64,000 bases of DNA from Sphingobacteriales bacterium. GTDB lineage: Bacteria > Bacteroidota > Bacteroidia > Chitinophagales > JADIYW01. Both the position numbers and the translations under genes were made by a program. A model generated the notes under the pieces. It was not told the origin of the DNA and did not search any database. It saw only the letters and a program-made list of their open reading frames with translations. Shown piece after piece: positions 26,585 to 36,035 of the stretch; positions within the stretch are counted from its first letter, which is position 1; each line of letters begins with the position of its first letter. The DNA lies in NCBI GenBank assembly GCA_016721245.1, contig JADKIQ010000005.1:186001-250000 (forward strand), written 5' to 3'.

Positions 26585-27664
26585 TTATTCTGCGGAGGCT
26601 AAAGAAGCTAGCTTTGCAGCCTTTATGCGGTCTTCTTCACGTCCATCGTTTATTGCTTTCTGAATTAAAAGCGGAATAATGATAAAGACTAAACTAACGG
26701 CAAATCCGATAGCAGCAAATAATAATTTACTCTTATGTTTTGGCGCGGTAGAATACATGGGATCATCAATTACACGAACGATGTTATTCTGAGGAGCCAT
26801 ACCCGCCTTTGCATTTTCCTTAGAGGTCGTTGCATCGTTATACATTACATTTAATGTAGCCAGTTCCTGTACAATTTTTTGCTGCTCAACTATTTCTAAT
26901 CTTTTTTTATTAAAAATATTCTGATCCTGAGACTGGGCAAGTAAGCGTTGCCTCATCGCTATTTCACCGGAAATAGAATCCAGCCTTCTGGTTACACCGG
27001 TTAAAGAAGTCTTCGCATTTTCTACCTGTTTATTCTGATAGAATTTAACCGTATTACTCAACATGGTAGAGCCTAACGTTCTGGAAACTTCATAATCAGG
27101 TGTCTCAATTTCTGCTCGAATAACACCGGATGTCAAATCATATTCTGCCGTCATTAATCCACCATTGAAATCCTCGTACATCATTCCTAAAAAATCCATT
27201 TCTATTTTGGTGATTTCCTGAATGGTATTTGCTCTGAATTTAAAATCTTTCAAAACCGGATCCTTTTCAAACCCGTCATCATATTTTAATGCATGAAAAT
27301 AGAAATTGGCCAGTTTATCTCTTTTTCCATTTATCTCTACTTCCGTAAGCATGGAATTAAGAAAAATATTTCTGGAGGTAAAAATACCGGTCAACACGTC
27401 GTTAGATGAACCACCCGCAAATGAAACACCCATCATTGACATAATGCCACCCATGGAACTGGTGCGTGAATCTATCGCATTAAAAGAAATATTCGCAATA
27501 TAATTGGGCGGCGACATTTTGGCGAAGAAATATCCTCCGGCCGTCAATGCAGCTACACCAACAATCGACAAATACCACTTTTTTAATAAATAAACAAGAT
27601 AACTCTTGAAAGATTCAAGAACATCCACCAATCTGATATCTTCTTCTGAGAACTGTTGCTGCAT
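26585..27664 (-). CDS. Wzz-like polysaccharide chain-length/co-polymerase protein
   Basis: A 359-aa protein with the Wzz plan: cytoplasmic N-terminus, TM1 (about residues 30-50, ending in YFFAKMSPPNYIANIS), a long periplasmic coiled-coil region (residues 60-300, QNKQVENAKTSLTGVTRRLD) and TM2 near 315-335 (KHKSKLLFAAIGFAV) preceded by a proline-containing stretch. No C-terminal kinase domain is present. Such proteins control the length of Wzy polymers and contact the outer-membrane export channel. It starts 4 bp after the stop of the SLBB export protein, forming a two-gene operon. Confidence 0.85.
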   Translation of the reverse strand: MQQQFSEEDIRLVDVLESFKSYLVYLLKKWYLSIVGVAALTAGGYFFAKMSPPNYIANISFNAIDSRTSSMGGIMSMMGVSFAGGSSNDVLTGIFTSRNIFLNSMLTEVEINGKRDKLANFYFHALKYDDGFEKDPVLKDFKFRANTIQEITKIEMDFLGMMYEDFNGGLMTAEYDLTSGVIRAEIETPDYEVSRTLGSTMLSNTVKFYQNKQVENAKTSLTGVTRRLDSISGEIAMRQRLLAQSQDQNIFNKKRLEIVEQQKIVQELATLNVMYNDATTSKENAKAGMAPQNNIVRVIDDPMYSTAPKHKSKLLFAAIGFAVSLVFIIIPLLIQKAINDGREEDRIKAAKLASLASAE

Positions 27665-27668
27665 GAGA

Positions 27669-30107
27669 TTACTTTTTCAAAACAAAAATTAATGCTATTG
27701 TAGAGGCAACTGATGTTATCGCTGCAATAACACTTGGCAAAACAATATTCCAGTTTAGTGCAGATTCTGATCCTTTTGGTGGTTTTGGTGCTTTATGCTT
27801 CATATCAACGGTAATTAAGGCTCCTTCAATATCAACTGTAGGATAGTTTTTTATTCCGATAAAGGAATGCGTCATATCTACTTTTCTGTTTGGATAGATA
27901 ACCATGGTTGACTTCTTCAACGCACCTTTTTTAAATCCACCGGCATAATGCTTTATGTACCAACGCGCGCTTTTACCCGGTATAAATTTACCATTGATTG
28001 TTTGCGTGCTATCCAGATTTGGATAACGGATGGCGCCTTTTATACTTACCAGCTGGTTTACCGTAGGAATTTCAATAATATCTCCGTTTTTCAAAATAAG
28101 ATTCGCTCTGGACGCTGTATCTCCAAAAGCATCTTTCAACTGAAAAATAGTTTGTGTTAAAGCATTGTCAGGACGGGTTAATCTTGCATTTTTGATAAAA
28201 GCATATGGTGTCAAACCACCTGCTCTTTCTATCACATCCAACACTCTTTCGTTTTTGTCTAAGATTGGATAAATACCCGGATATTTTACTTCACCTTTTA
28301 AAGTAACAACCATTTGGTCATCAAATCCGTAAATCTTTCTCACATAAACTCTGTCCATTGGAGCCAGCGCAAATGCTTTTGAAACATCATCTAACTCAAG
28401 GTTTGGTCCGATTGTTATTGTTTGCACCACAACGCGTTGCGGTGTGAATTTTTGCTCCGAACTGGAGTCAATATTCATGATGCGGGAAATTTCAATTTTA
28501 GAATTGGCTGCTTCCTTTTTTAAACCACCAGCATAAAACAATAAATCGTTTAATGTAATACCGTCCGTGAATTCCTGAATAGTTGGTTTAATTACGGATC
28601 CGTCAATAGAAACAATGAATTTTTCAATAAATTCATCTTTAGAAAACAGCTGAATCTGATCCGCACGTTTCAACAACAAGTTATCAGGTGAAGCCTCATC
28701 AATCAATATGTTTTTCAATGAAATCTTTTGATTAACAAAAGTATTATCGTCTAATTTTCTTTTGATGTAAGCTCTGTCCAGATATGTTTCTACTCTGATA
28801 CCTCCTGCCACTTTAATGACATCCGCGACTCTGAAACCTTCTTTTAATTCATATCTGCCGGGATATCTTACGGGACCACTGATGTTTACAAAATTTTCAA
28901 TACCACCTGGGATGGAAGAAATATTAACGACATCTCCGTCTTTCAGTTCAAAATTGGAATTAGCACTTAAGATCTGCTCGTAGTTAACGTCTATAATTTG
29001 AGATTTGTCGTTATTTGTTCTGATTACCTGCACAGATTTGATGTATGCATCCGGCGCAAAACCACCTGCAAATTTCACCAGTTCATTCAGGTTCTCTCCT
29101 TTGAATAATTCATACTTTGCAGGACGACGTACAGAACCAGTGATCTTTATTAATTTACTTTGAGTGGAAACATAGATGAAATCTCCTTTTTGAAGAAAGA
29201 AATTTTCCTGCAACAGCGGGTTGAATAAAAACTCATACACGTCAAAACGACGGATGGTTTTTCCGTCTCTGCGCACCTGAATGTCACGCACACTACCAAT
29301 ATCTGTAATTCCGTTGGCTGCATTGATGGCGTTATATACCGAATTGATTGCCGGAATCTGGTATGTACCCGGAGAATTTACCTCACCTACTATATTTACG
29401 TCAATAGTTCTGGAGTAATTCAATGTAATCTCATACTGCGTGCTCGCAGGATTGATAAATGTAGATAATCGTTTTCCCATTTGTGCTTTTACAGCTCCAA
29501 AGGTTAATCCTTTTACGTAGATACGTCCAAATTCAGGAATCTGAATATATCCGTCATCATTCACTCTGAATTTATTGTTATAGTCTGCTGAACCCCAAAC
29601 CGCAACACTGATCTCATCGCCAACATCCAGGATATAAGAATCCGGCGCTTTTGAATCTGAAGACTTTGAAAACAATGCCAGTCTTCCGGTACCAAAAAAA
29701 TCATGTCCGAAGATTTCATTTGGCTTAACCTGATTGTTTGGTTGATTATATCTGTACAAACTATCCATTTGGGATTGCATCGAGTCCTGTCTCATCCTCA
29801 TTTCCAGAACCGTTTGCAAAACATCCTGCAAAGGATTGATGTCTGTTGCTCCTGCAGCGGAAGCATCTGACTTACCTTTAATGTACTTTTGCACGGCATT
29901 CGGATCTAGTCCCAGTAATTGTAACTGAGAAAGATTCGCTGTAGACGATGCATTACCTGAATTAAAAGCCTGTAATTGCTTAGCAGCGGAAGCAGCAGCA
30001 GCTGTAATCGAAGTTCCGGTCATTGCTCCGGAAAAATTACCGAAATTTTGAGGATAAACTACAAGTACTGAGCATATTAGAAAACACAGCGTAACTAATT
30101 TTTTCAT
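27669..30107 (-). CDS. Outer-membrane polysaccharide export protein with SLBB repeats (Wza-like)
   Basis: The protein is 812 aa from ATG 30107. I prefer this start to the upstream TTG at 30131 because it begins a normal signal peptide (MKKLVTLCFLICSVLVV) and because the TTG lies inside a promoter -7 box. After a Gln/Ser-rich region comes the poly-export domain (YILDVGDEISVAVWGSAD) and then about six SLBB repeats (blocks such as INIVGEVNSPGTYQIP, VTLKGEVKYPGIYPI, VSIKGAIRYPN). The C-terminus has one hydrophobic helix. Together with the Wzz-like partner it should carry the polymer across the periplasm and outer membrane. This is the large SLBB form usual in Bacteroidota. Confidence 0.9.
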   Translation of the reverse strand: MKKLVTLCFLICSVLVVYPQNFGNFSGAMTGTSITAAAASAAKQLQAFNSGNASSTANLSQLQLLGLDPNAVQKYIKGKSDASAAGATDINPLQDVLQTVLEMRMRQDSMQSQMDSLYRYNQPNNQVKPNEIFGHDFFGTGRLALFSKSSDSKAPDSYILDVGDEISVAVWGSADYNNKFRVNDDGYIQIPEFGRIYVKGLTFGAVKAQMGKRLSTFINPASTQYEITLNYSRTIDVNIVGEVNSPGTYQIPAINSVYNAINAANGITDIGSVRDIQVRRDGKTIRRFDVYEFLFNPLLQENFFLQKGDFIYVSTQSKLIKITGSVRRPAKYELFKGENLNELVKFAGGFAPDAYIKSVQVIRTNNDKSQIIDVNYEQILSANSNFELKDGDVVNISSIPGGIENFVNISGPVRYPGRYELKEGFRVADVIKVAGGIRVETYLDRAYIKRKLDDNTFVNQKISLKNILIDEASPDNLLLKRADQIQLFSKDEFIEKFIVSIDGSVIKPTIQEFTDGITLNDLLFYAGGLKKEAANSKIEISRIMNIDSSSEQKFTPQRVVVQTITIGPNLELDDVSKAFALAPMDRVYVRKIYGFDDQMVVTLKGEVKYPGIYPILDKNERVLDVIERAGGLTPYAFIKNARLTRPDNALTQTIFQLKDAFGDTASRANLILKNGDIIEIPTVNQLVSIKGAIRYPNLDSTQTINGKFIPGKSARWYIKHYAGGFKKGALKKSTMVIYPNRKVDMTHSFIGIKNYPTVDIEGALITVDMKHKAPKPPKGSESALNWNIVLPSVIAAITSVASTIALIFVLKK

Positions 30108-30128
30108 TATAGTGGGTTGTTGAATTGA

Positions 30129-30136
30129 CAAAGGTA
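30129..30136 (-). promoter_or_regulatory. -7 box TACCTTTG of the SLBB/Wzz export operon
   Basis: On the minus strand TACCTTTG matches TAnnTTTG exactly, about 21 bp before the chosen ATG at 30107. A clear -33 TTG is lacking. It overlaps the alternative TTG start of the same gene, which argues against that start. Confidence 0.45.
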
Positions 30137-30305
30137 ATAAACTAAGTGTTAATTATATAGTGAAATGTTTATTAACCATTTATCAATTCTTAAATTATGT
30201 TATAAATATTTAGATTTTTTAAATGTTTCTTGTTTTACTTGACGACAGTAATGATTTTCCAGAAGCAATCTGCTCAATTTACAAAAAAAATCAGGCTATT
30301 TATAT

Positions 30306-30313
30306 TAGTTTTG
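30306..30313 (+). promoter_or_regulatory. Possible -7 box TAGTTTTG of mnmE
   Basis: TAGTTTTG fits TAnnTTTG and lies 65 bp before the mnmE ATG, in the gap shared with the divergent export operon. No good -33 element is seen. Confidence 0.3.
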
Positions 30314-30378
30314 CTGGATATTAACTATAGGGCTAATAACACTTATACAAGCCGTAATCAATTAACTGTTAATTAATT

Positions 30379-31776
30379 ATGCAAAAAAATGAATTTTCAG
30401 ATACGATCGTTGCGCTTTCCACACCACCCGGAACCGGCGCAATTGGTGTTATCCGTCTTTCTGGAACACGGGCTGTTGAAATAGCGGATTCAATATTTAA
30501 GGGTAAAAATCTTTTAGAGCAAGCTTCTCACACCCTTCATTTTGGCAAAATTGTGTATCACAATCAGATACTTGACGAGGTGGTGGTTAGTTTATTTCTG
30601 GCACCTTCCTCTTATACCAAAGAAAATGTCGTGGAAATTTCCTGCCATGGCTCACCTTACATTCTGCAAAAAATTATCGAAGCCCTGTTAGACAGCGGAG
30701 CCAGAGCAGCAAAACCGGGCGAATTTACCATGCGTGCCTTCCTGAACGGCAGGTTCGATTTGTCTCAGGCGGAAGCGGTGGCAGATTTAATTGCAGCGGA
30801 AACGGAAACGCAACAATCACTGGCAATCAAACAAATGCGTGGTGGTTTTACGAATGATTTAAAAATGTTGCGCGAAAAACTCATCCATTTTGCTTCCTTA
30901 ATAGAATTGGAACTGGATTTTGGCGAGGAAGATGTGGAATTTGCCAACAGAGAAGAATTAAAAGCACTGATAATGGAGCTGCAGAAAAACATCAGCGCCT
31001 TGTTGGTTTCTTTTAAATTCGGGAATGTGGTAAAAAATGGCATAACAACAGTATTGGCTGGCAGACCAAATGCAGGAAAATCCACTTTATTAAATGCTTT
31101 ATTAAATGAAGAGCGCGCCATCGTTTCAGAAATTGCCGGCACCACCCGCGATGTTATTGAAGAAAAAATAGTAATTAACGGACTGATGTTCCGATTAATT
31201 GATACGGCCGGAATAAGAGAAGCAACGGATGTTATTGAAAGAATTGGGGTGCAGAAAACCTATGAACAGATTGCCAATGCGTCCATTTTACTGTATATTT
31301 TTGATGCAAATGAATCTTCCGAGCTGGTGGTGATAGAAGATATCGAAAAACTAAAGCGCGAAAATTTAGAAATCATATTGGTGGCAAACAAAGCAGACTT
31401 ATGCCATGAACACCAGCTCGGCATGCTTAATTATTCTATCACTGAGTTATATGGGTACGACCTGCCCATTTTTGAGATCAGTGCCTTAAATAAGCAAAAC
31501 TTAGAAAGTCTGAAAGAATATTTAGTGGCGGTAGCATCAGATGGCAGGACTTCTTCTGAACAAACGATTGTAACAAATGTACGACACTACGAATCTTTAC
31601 AAAACACCCATCACGCTTTACAACATGCATTAGACAGCCTCCACCAAAACAATACGGGTGACTTACTGGCACAGGATATTCGCCATGCATTGCACGCACT
31701 GGGAGAGATCACCGGTGAAATCACTACAGATGACTTATTGGACAACATATTTTCCAAATTCTGTATCGGAAAGTAA
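30379..31776 (+). CDS. mnmE: tRNA uridine-5-carboxymethylaminomethyl modification GTPase MnmE
   Basis: A 465-aa protein of normal MnmE length. The N-terminal folate-binding domain begins DTIVALSTPPGTGAIGVIRL; the GTPase domain has the P-loop GRPNAGKSTLL (about residues 231-241), GTTRDVIEE, DTAGIRE and NKAD; the C-terminus ends in CIGK, the conserved CxGK motif needed for tRNA modification. With MnmG it modifies the wobble uridine of several tRNAs. It is a stand-alone plus-strand gene, followed by the TonB operon after 170 bp. Confidence 0.98.
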   Translation: MQKNEFSDTIVALSTPPGTGAIGVIRLSGTRAVEIADSIFKGKNLLEQASHTLHFGKIVYHNQILDEVVVSLFLAPSSYTKENVVEISCHGSPYILQKIIEALLDSGARAAKPGEFTMRAFLNGRFDLSQAEAVADLIAAETETQQSLAIKQMRGGFTNDLKMLREKLIHFASLIELELDFGEEDVEFANREELKALIMELQKNISALLVSFKFGNVVKNGITTVLAGRPNAGKSTLLNALLNEERAIVSEIAGTTRDVIEEKIVINGLMFRLIDTAGIREATDVIERIGVQKTYEQIANASILLYIFDANESSELVVIEDIEKLKRENLEIILVANKADLCHEHQLGMLNYSITELYGYDLPIFEISALNKQNLESLKEYLVAVASDGRTSSEQTIVTNVRHYESLQNTHHALQHALDSLHQNNTGDLLAQDIRHALHALGEITGEITTDDLLDNIFSKFCIGK

Positions 31777-31946
31777 GCCCTTTTATGAAAGTAGTGTGAA
31801 CAAAACTTAATACCTGCAATTCCGTTGCAATAAAAACTTCACTTTTTCGTTCCAAACCATAGAATAAACGAAAAAATAGTATATTTTTACGACCTTATTA
31901 AAATTAAACATTAAATCAACATCATTTAAAACTTAAATTGACAGTT

Positions 31947-32732
31947 ATGGCTCAAGCACAAACAAAAAAGAATTCCGGTGGATTAGGTGCCGGCTTAGTA
32001 GTTCTTATTGCAGTGATTATCTGCAACATCTTGTTCTACACCGTATTCAAATCTCAGATTGATGCGAAAGGACATGAAAAAAACATTATCGGCCTGTTTT
32101 ATAAAGGTGGTGTAATTGTGCCATTCCTAATGGCAATCTTCGTTACTTGTATAACATTTGCAATTGAACGCTTACTGACAATCGGAAAAGCTGCCGGTAC
32201 AGGTTCTTTAGATACTTTTTTACAAGCTATCAAAACTAAATTATCTTCAAACGATGTAAACGGCGCTTTGGCAGAATGCAACAAACAAAAAGGTGCAGTT
32301 GCCAATGTCGTTCAGGCTGGTTTGCACAAATATGCAGATATGGAAAAAAACACTGAATTAACAGGTGAGCAAAAAATATTAAATATTCAGAAAGAAGTAG
32401 AAGAATCTACTGCTTTGGAATTACCTGCATTAGAAAAAAATATGTGGATTCTTTCCACTATCGCATCCGTAGGTACCTTAATAGCGTTATTAGGAACGGT
32501 AATTGGTATGATTAAAGCGTTCTCTGCATTAGCAGTAAACGGTAACCCGGACCCTGCTGCACTTTCTTCTGGTATCTCTGAAGCTTTGGTAAACACGGCT
32601 TTAGGTATCTTTACTTCAGCTTTAGCAATTATTTTCTACAACTTATGTACGCAAAAAATTGACAAATTAACATACAGTATCGACGAAATGGGATACAGTA
32701 TTTCACAAACATTTGCCAGTCGTAAACACTAA
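31947..32732 (+). CDS. exbB: MotA/TolQ/ExbB proton channel protein
   Basis: The gene encodes 261 aa from ATG 31947; a TTG 9 bp upstream is in frame but less likely. Three membrane segments are seen: residues 15-35, 52-72 and 155-200. The ExbB/TolQ signature spans IASVGTLIALLGTVIGMIKA and the later GISEALVNTALGIFTSALAI. ExbB forms a pentameric inner-membrane channel that uses the proton gradient to drive TonB. It begins an ExbB-ExbD-ExbD-TonB operon. An imperfect 9-bp inverted repeat TTTTTCGTT/AACGAAAAA (31843-31875) lies in the leader. Confidence 0.95.
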   Translation: MAQAQTKKNSGGLGAGLVVLIAVIICNILFYTVFKSQIDAKGHEKNIIGLFYKGGVIVPFLMAIFVTCITFAIERLLTIGKAAGTGSLDTFLQAIKTKLSSNDVNGALAECNKQKGAVANVVQAGLHKYADMEKNTELTGEQKILNIQKEVEESTALELPALEKNMWILSTIASVGTLIALLGTVIGMIKAFSALAVNGNPDPAALSSGISEALVNTALGIFTSALAIIFYNLCTQKIDKLTYSIDEMGYSISQTFASRKH

Positions 32733-32759
32733 TTAATTCATACAGGTTAAAAGAATAAA

Positions 32760-33398
32760 ATGCCTAGATTCAAAGTAAAACGTGCAAGCACCTGGGTGGA
32801 TATGACCGCCATGTGTGATGTTTCTTTCTTACTATTAACGTTTTTTATTTTAACGGCAAAATTTCGTCCTGCAGAAATCGTTCAAATAACGACACCAACC
32901 TCGCGAGCAGAAAATGCAGTAGCGGAAGACATGGTGACGTTTTCGGTTGATAAAGATGGAAAAGCCTACATGTCTGTAGGAAAACCAGAAAGAAAAACGC
33001 AAATAATAGATAAATTAGTAGAGCTCAACCAAAGCAAATTCGGCAACATTGATGACAACACCAAAAAACTGTTTACCAGATTAGAATTAGTTGGTGTTCC
33101 AATTCAATTATTGCCGCAAGTGGTTAAAAGAAGTACTGCAGAGCTCACAGAAATGAGGATTTCAGGACAGTTAGCCGGTATTCCAATGGACTCCACAAAC
33201 AATCAATTAGGCGCCTGGGTTCAGGCTGTACGTTATGTATATGCAGAAACCGACAAATTATCTAATCCTCCCGTGGCTATTAAAGGCGACAGAGAATCGA
33301 ATATTAAGGGCATAAAAAGATTGATTGACATTTTCAAGGAAAATGACGTTTATAAGTACAAGCTTGTTACTTCTTTAGAAAACAAAATTGACAAATAA
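32760..33398 (+). CDS. exbD: ExbD/TolR family protein (first copy)
   Basis: A 212-aa protein. After a basic N-terminus comes TWVDMTAMCDVSFLLLTFFI, the ExbD transmembrane helix containing the proton-carrying Asp. The remainder is periplasmic; it is longer than E. coli ExbD, as usual for Bacteroidota paralogs. It lies 27 bp after exbB and 13 bp before the second copy, so it is co-transcribed. Confidence 0.92.
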   Translation: MPRFKVKRASTWVDMTAMCDVSFLLLTFFILTAKFRPAEIVQITTPTSRAENAVAEDMVTFSVDKDGKAYMSVGKPERKTQIIDKLVELNQSKFGNIDDNTKKLFTRLELVGVPIQLLPQVVKRSTAELTEMRISGQLAGIPMDSTNNQLGAWVQAVRYVYAETDKLSNPPVAIKGDRESNIKGIKRLIDIFKENDVYKYKLVTSLENKIDK

Positions 33399-33411
33399 AA
33401 AAATATAACCA

Positions 33412-33981
33412 ATGGCAGATTTAGATACCTCGTCCGGTGGCGGACATGGCAAACATAAAGGCGGTGTCCGTTCCAAAAAAATGTCTACACGTGTCGATTT
33501 AACACCGATGGTGGATTTGGCATTCTTATTGATTTCATTTTTTATGTTGACTACTCAATTATCAAAATCTGTAGCGATGGACTTGGCAATGCCGAAGAAA
33601 TCAGATGATGTTGTAAAACCGGCACCTGTTGCAGGTTCTAAAGTATTAAACCTGATTGCAGATAAAGACGATGTTCTCTGGTATTATCCGGATGTAATCG
33701 TTGGCGGTTTGAAAAAAGTAGACTATACGCCTAAAGGTCTTCGAGAAGTAATCTTAAAAAGACAAGCTGAAGTAAAGGCTAAATGGGGTTTAGATGAAGT
33801 AGGCGACAGCAAAATGGTAGTTTTAATAAAACTAACAGATGACGCTAATTATAAAAACATGGTAGATATTTTAGATGAAATGGATATTACCAAAACCAAA
33901 ATTTATGCCATTCAGGATATAAATGATCTTGAAGTGGAAGCAATAAAGAATGGTGGTAATGCTAATGTTTCTGATAAATAA
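33412..33981 (+). CDS. exbD: ExbD/TolR family protein (second copy)
   Basis: A 189-aa paralog of the preceding gene. A Gly/Lys-rich start (SSGGGHGKHKGGVRSKKMST) precedes TRVDLTPMVDLAFLLISFFM, where the Asp in MVDLAF is the conserved proton-path residue. The periplasmic part ends in VVLIKLTDDANYKNMVDILD, a region common to ExbD proteins. Two ExbD types next to one ExbB is the standard Bacteroidota arrangement. Confidence 0.93.
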   Translation: MADLDTSSGGGHGKHKGGVRSKKMSTRVDLTPMVDLAFLLISFFMLTTQLSKSVAMDLAMPKKSDDVVKPAPVAGSKVLNLIADKDDVLWYYPDVIVGGLKKVDYTPKGLREVILKRQAEVKAKWGLDEVGDSKMVVLIKLTDDANYKNMVDILDEMDITKTKIYAIQDINDLEVEAIKNGGNANVSDK

Positions 33982-34004
33982 TAACATCCTTAAAAAAAAT
34001 ATAA

Positions 34005-34835
34005 ATGAGCAATAATACAGATTTTAAAAATGCCTCGTGGGATGATATAGTCTTTGATAATCTCAATAAGGATTATGGTGCTTATGTTATTCGTAAATTA
34101 GTTAATAAAAATACGCTGAGAGGATTTGCAATTGCAATGTCCGGATTCCTGATATTAATGTTATTATTAAGATTCAACGTTTTTTCTTTCAGCGATAAAA
34201 AAGACAAAGTAGTGGATCTTTCCATGACGGATGTGCAGTTAGAAGAAGCACCACCGCCAGTAGAAGCACCGCCACCACCGCCACCACCACCGCCACCGCC
34301 GCCAGTACGTCCAACGATTAAATTCGTGGAGATGATTGCTGCGAAAGACGAAGAGGTGCCGGAAGAAAAAGAACCGCCTAAACAGGATAATTTAACAAAA
34401 GACGACCAAAACGTAGGAGAAAAAGACCAAAAAGGTAGTTTGGATGCAAATCCGTTGACAACCAAAGGTACAGATGAACCTGCACCGGAACCTGCACCGG
34501 AACCTGTTAAAGAACCGGAAATTTTTGACAGAGCGGAAGTAATGCCGGGTTATCCTGGTGGTGCTATCGAACTAATGAAGTTCCTGAATAAAAATATCAA
34601 GTACCCTTCGTTAGCTCGTGAAAACGGGTTGGAAGGAAAGGTGATTGTAAAATTCTATGTAGATACCGACGGAACGGTAAGAGATCCTCAGGTATTGAAA
34701 GATGGAGCCGGTGGTGGTTGCGGAGACGAAGCTATCCGTGTGGTAAAATCTATGCCAAAATGGACACCGGGCTCACAACGCGGTAAATCTGTAAAGGTTT
34801 ACTATACACTTCCCGTTACGTTCAAATTACAGTAA
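34005..34835 (+). CDS. tonB: TonB family energy transducer
   Basis: A 276-aa TonB. It opens with the Bacteroidota motif SWDDIVFDNLNKDYGAY, has one membrane helix (about residues 44-62), a Pro-rich periplasmic stretch (11 consecutive Pro after VEAPP, residues 80-100) and Lys/Glu/Pro-rich spacer, then a TonB C-terminal domain (residues 175-276, from AEVMPGYPGGAIELMKFL to YYTLPVTFKLQ). It transfers energy from the ExbB/ExbD complex to outer-membrane receptors, for example the receptor at 54697. A strong terminator follows at 34861-34889. Confidence 0.95.
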   Translation: MSNNTDFKNASWDDIVFDNLNKDYGAYVIRKLVNKNTLRGFAIAMSGFLILMLLLRFNVFSFSDKKDKVVDLSMTDVQLEEAPPPVEAPPPPPPPPPPPPVRPTIKFVEMIAAKDEEVPEEKEPPKQDNLTKDDQNVGEKDQKGSLDANPLTTKGTDEPAPEPAPEPVKEPEIFDRAEVMPGYPGGAIELMKFLNKNIKYPSLARENGLEGKVIVKFYVDTDGTVRDPQVLKDGAGGGCGDEAIRVVKSMPKWTPGSQRGKSVKVYYTLPVTFKLQ

Positions 34836-34860
34836 TAAATTCTTAACTACTGATAGTAAA

Positions 34861-34889
34861 ATCCTCAACTTTTAGTTGAGGATTTTTTT
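34861..34889 (+). terminator. Rho-independent terminator of the exbB-exbD-exbD-tonB operon
   Basis: A perfect 10-bp stem ATCCTCAACT / AGTTGAGGAT with a TTT loop is followed by six T. It starts 26 bp after the tonB stop. Confidence 0.92.
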
Positions 34890-34949
34890 GTCTTGTCAGT
34901 TTATGTACTAAAATACTCCTGTTTGCGTTATACTATCAAAGCTTATAGT

Positions 34950-35765
34950 ATGAATACCTATCAAAATTATTCAATGGATGATATCATCTTTGAAAACAGA
35001 AACAGGGCATACGGTGCCTTTCAGTTACGCCAACAGACCGACAAAAATACAACCTACGGTTTACTGCTTACTGCTTCAGCGTTTACATTACTTGTCTTAC
35101 TGGCACTTTTTATGCCTCATCATAATAGCTTAAAACCGCCTGTAATTATTGAGGCAGCAACCACAGATATCTTCGTAGAAGTACCGGAACCTGTGTTACC
35201 CAAAACCATGTCGCCGCCAAAGAGCATCGCACCGCCGCCAACATCAACGGCATTCACAACAATAGAAACGACAACCGTTACTACTCCCGTTGATGTTGCA
35301 CCACCAAAACAAACAGATTTGGCAAGTTCTACGGCTGCTATCTCTACAACAACGGAGGTGAACAACAGTACACTCACAGCCAGTCTGAATACTACAAGCT
35401 CCTCCGGTTCAAGTTCATCAATTGCAGCTGAAACACCAGTAAAACCAAAGATTGAAAAATGGGTGGAAGTGATGCCCGGCTTTGTTGGAGGCAATGAAGC
35501 ACTAATGAAGTATCTGAAAAAACATATTTCTATGGACAGCCGCGATATAGAAATGGGTGTTGGTGGCAAAGTTATCGTACAGTTCTATATTGATTTAGAC
35601 GGCAGCGTGAGAGACGCAAAAGTAGTAAAGGACAATGCCGGTGGAAAATGTGCGGAACGCGCACTGGCTGCCGTTAACAATATGCCGAAATGGAATCCTG
35701 GCAAACAAGGCGACAAGGCTGTCCGGGTATATCACATATTACCGATTACTTTTCAGGTAAACTGA
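34950..35765 (+). CDS. TonB family energy transducer (second copy)
   Basis: The protein is 271 aa from ATG 34950; an in-frame TTG at 34893 is rejected because it falls next to the terminator and adds residues absent from the sister protein. It starts MNTYQNYSMDDIIFENRN and RAYGAFQLRQ, like the first TonB, with a membrane helix at about 36-54, then a Thr/Ser/Pro-rich spacer rather than a polyproline run, and the C-terminal domain VEVMPGFVGGNEALMKYLKK to YHILPITFQV. Separate terminators before and after show it is its own transcription unit, perhaps serving different receptors. Confidence 0.92.
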   Translation: MNTYQNYSMDDIIFENRNRAYGAFQLRQQTDKNTTYGLLLTASAFTLLVLLALFMPHHNSLKPPVIIEAATTDIFVEVPEPVLPKTMSPPKSIAPPPTSTAFTTIETTTVTTPVDVAPPKQTDLASSTAAISTTTEVNNSTLTASLNTTSSSGSSSSIAAETPVKPKIEKWVEVMPGFVGGNEALMKYLKKHISMDSRDIEMGVGGKVIVQFYIDLDGSVRDAKVVKDNAGGKCAERALAAVNNMPKWNPGKQGDKAVRVYHILPITFQVN

Positions 35766-35788
35766 TAAATCATCTCATTTTTAATACT

Positions 35789-35819
35789 ACCTTGTTGTGA
35801 ATAGCAACAAGGTTTTTTT
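35789..35819 (+). terminator. Rho-independent terminator of the second tonB gene
   Basis: The stem ACCTTGTTG / CAACAAGGT (9 bp, loop TGAATAG) is followed by seven T. It begins 24 bp after the stop codon. Confidence 0.9.
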
Positions 35820-35830
35820 ATTTTTACCGC

Positions 35831-36034
35831 ATGAATAAATTTCTGAATCCTGCATTTTTATTACGACTGGCCATTGCACTCGGATATATTATATTAGGTG
35901 TTGTGTTGTTGGTCTATCCAATAAACCTGGCCTTGCTGAATAGCACAACAAAACCATTGTTTGCATTGTTATTGTCAGCATATGGTTTATTCAGGTTATA
36001 CAGAGCCGTTCAAATTTTAAAAGAAGAAGAATAA
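35831..36034 (+). CDS. Small membrane protein
   Basis: A 67-aa protein with two hydrophobic helices (about residues 10-30 and 40-55) and a charged C-terminus (YRAVQILKEEE). No known motif. It is 1 bp away from the PstS-like lipoprotein gene, so the two form an operon. Many Bacteroidota have such a small membrane protein between TonB-system genes and a PstS-like gene (recollection, not checked). Confidence 0.75.
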   Translation: MNKFLNPAFLLRLAIALGYIILGVVLLVYPINLALLNSTTKPLFALLLSAYGLFRLYRAVQILKEEE

Positions 36035-36035
36035 T

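Noticed and set aside
31843..31875. TTTTTCGTT/AACGAAAAA inverted repeat before exbB
   Set aside because: Loop of 15 nt and AT-rich arms; could be an operator, but there is no support, so it is only mentioned with exbB.
34082..34465. Open minus-strand frame coding a run of Gly opposite the first tonB gene
   Set aside because: It is the antisense image of the polyproline codons in TonB and has no conserved domain.
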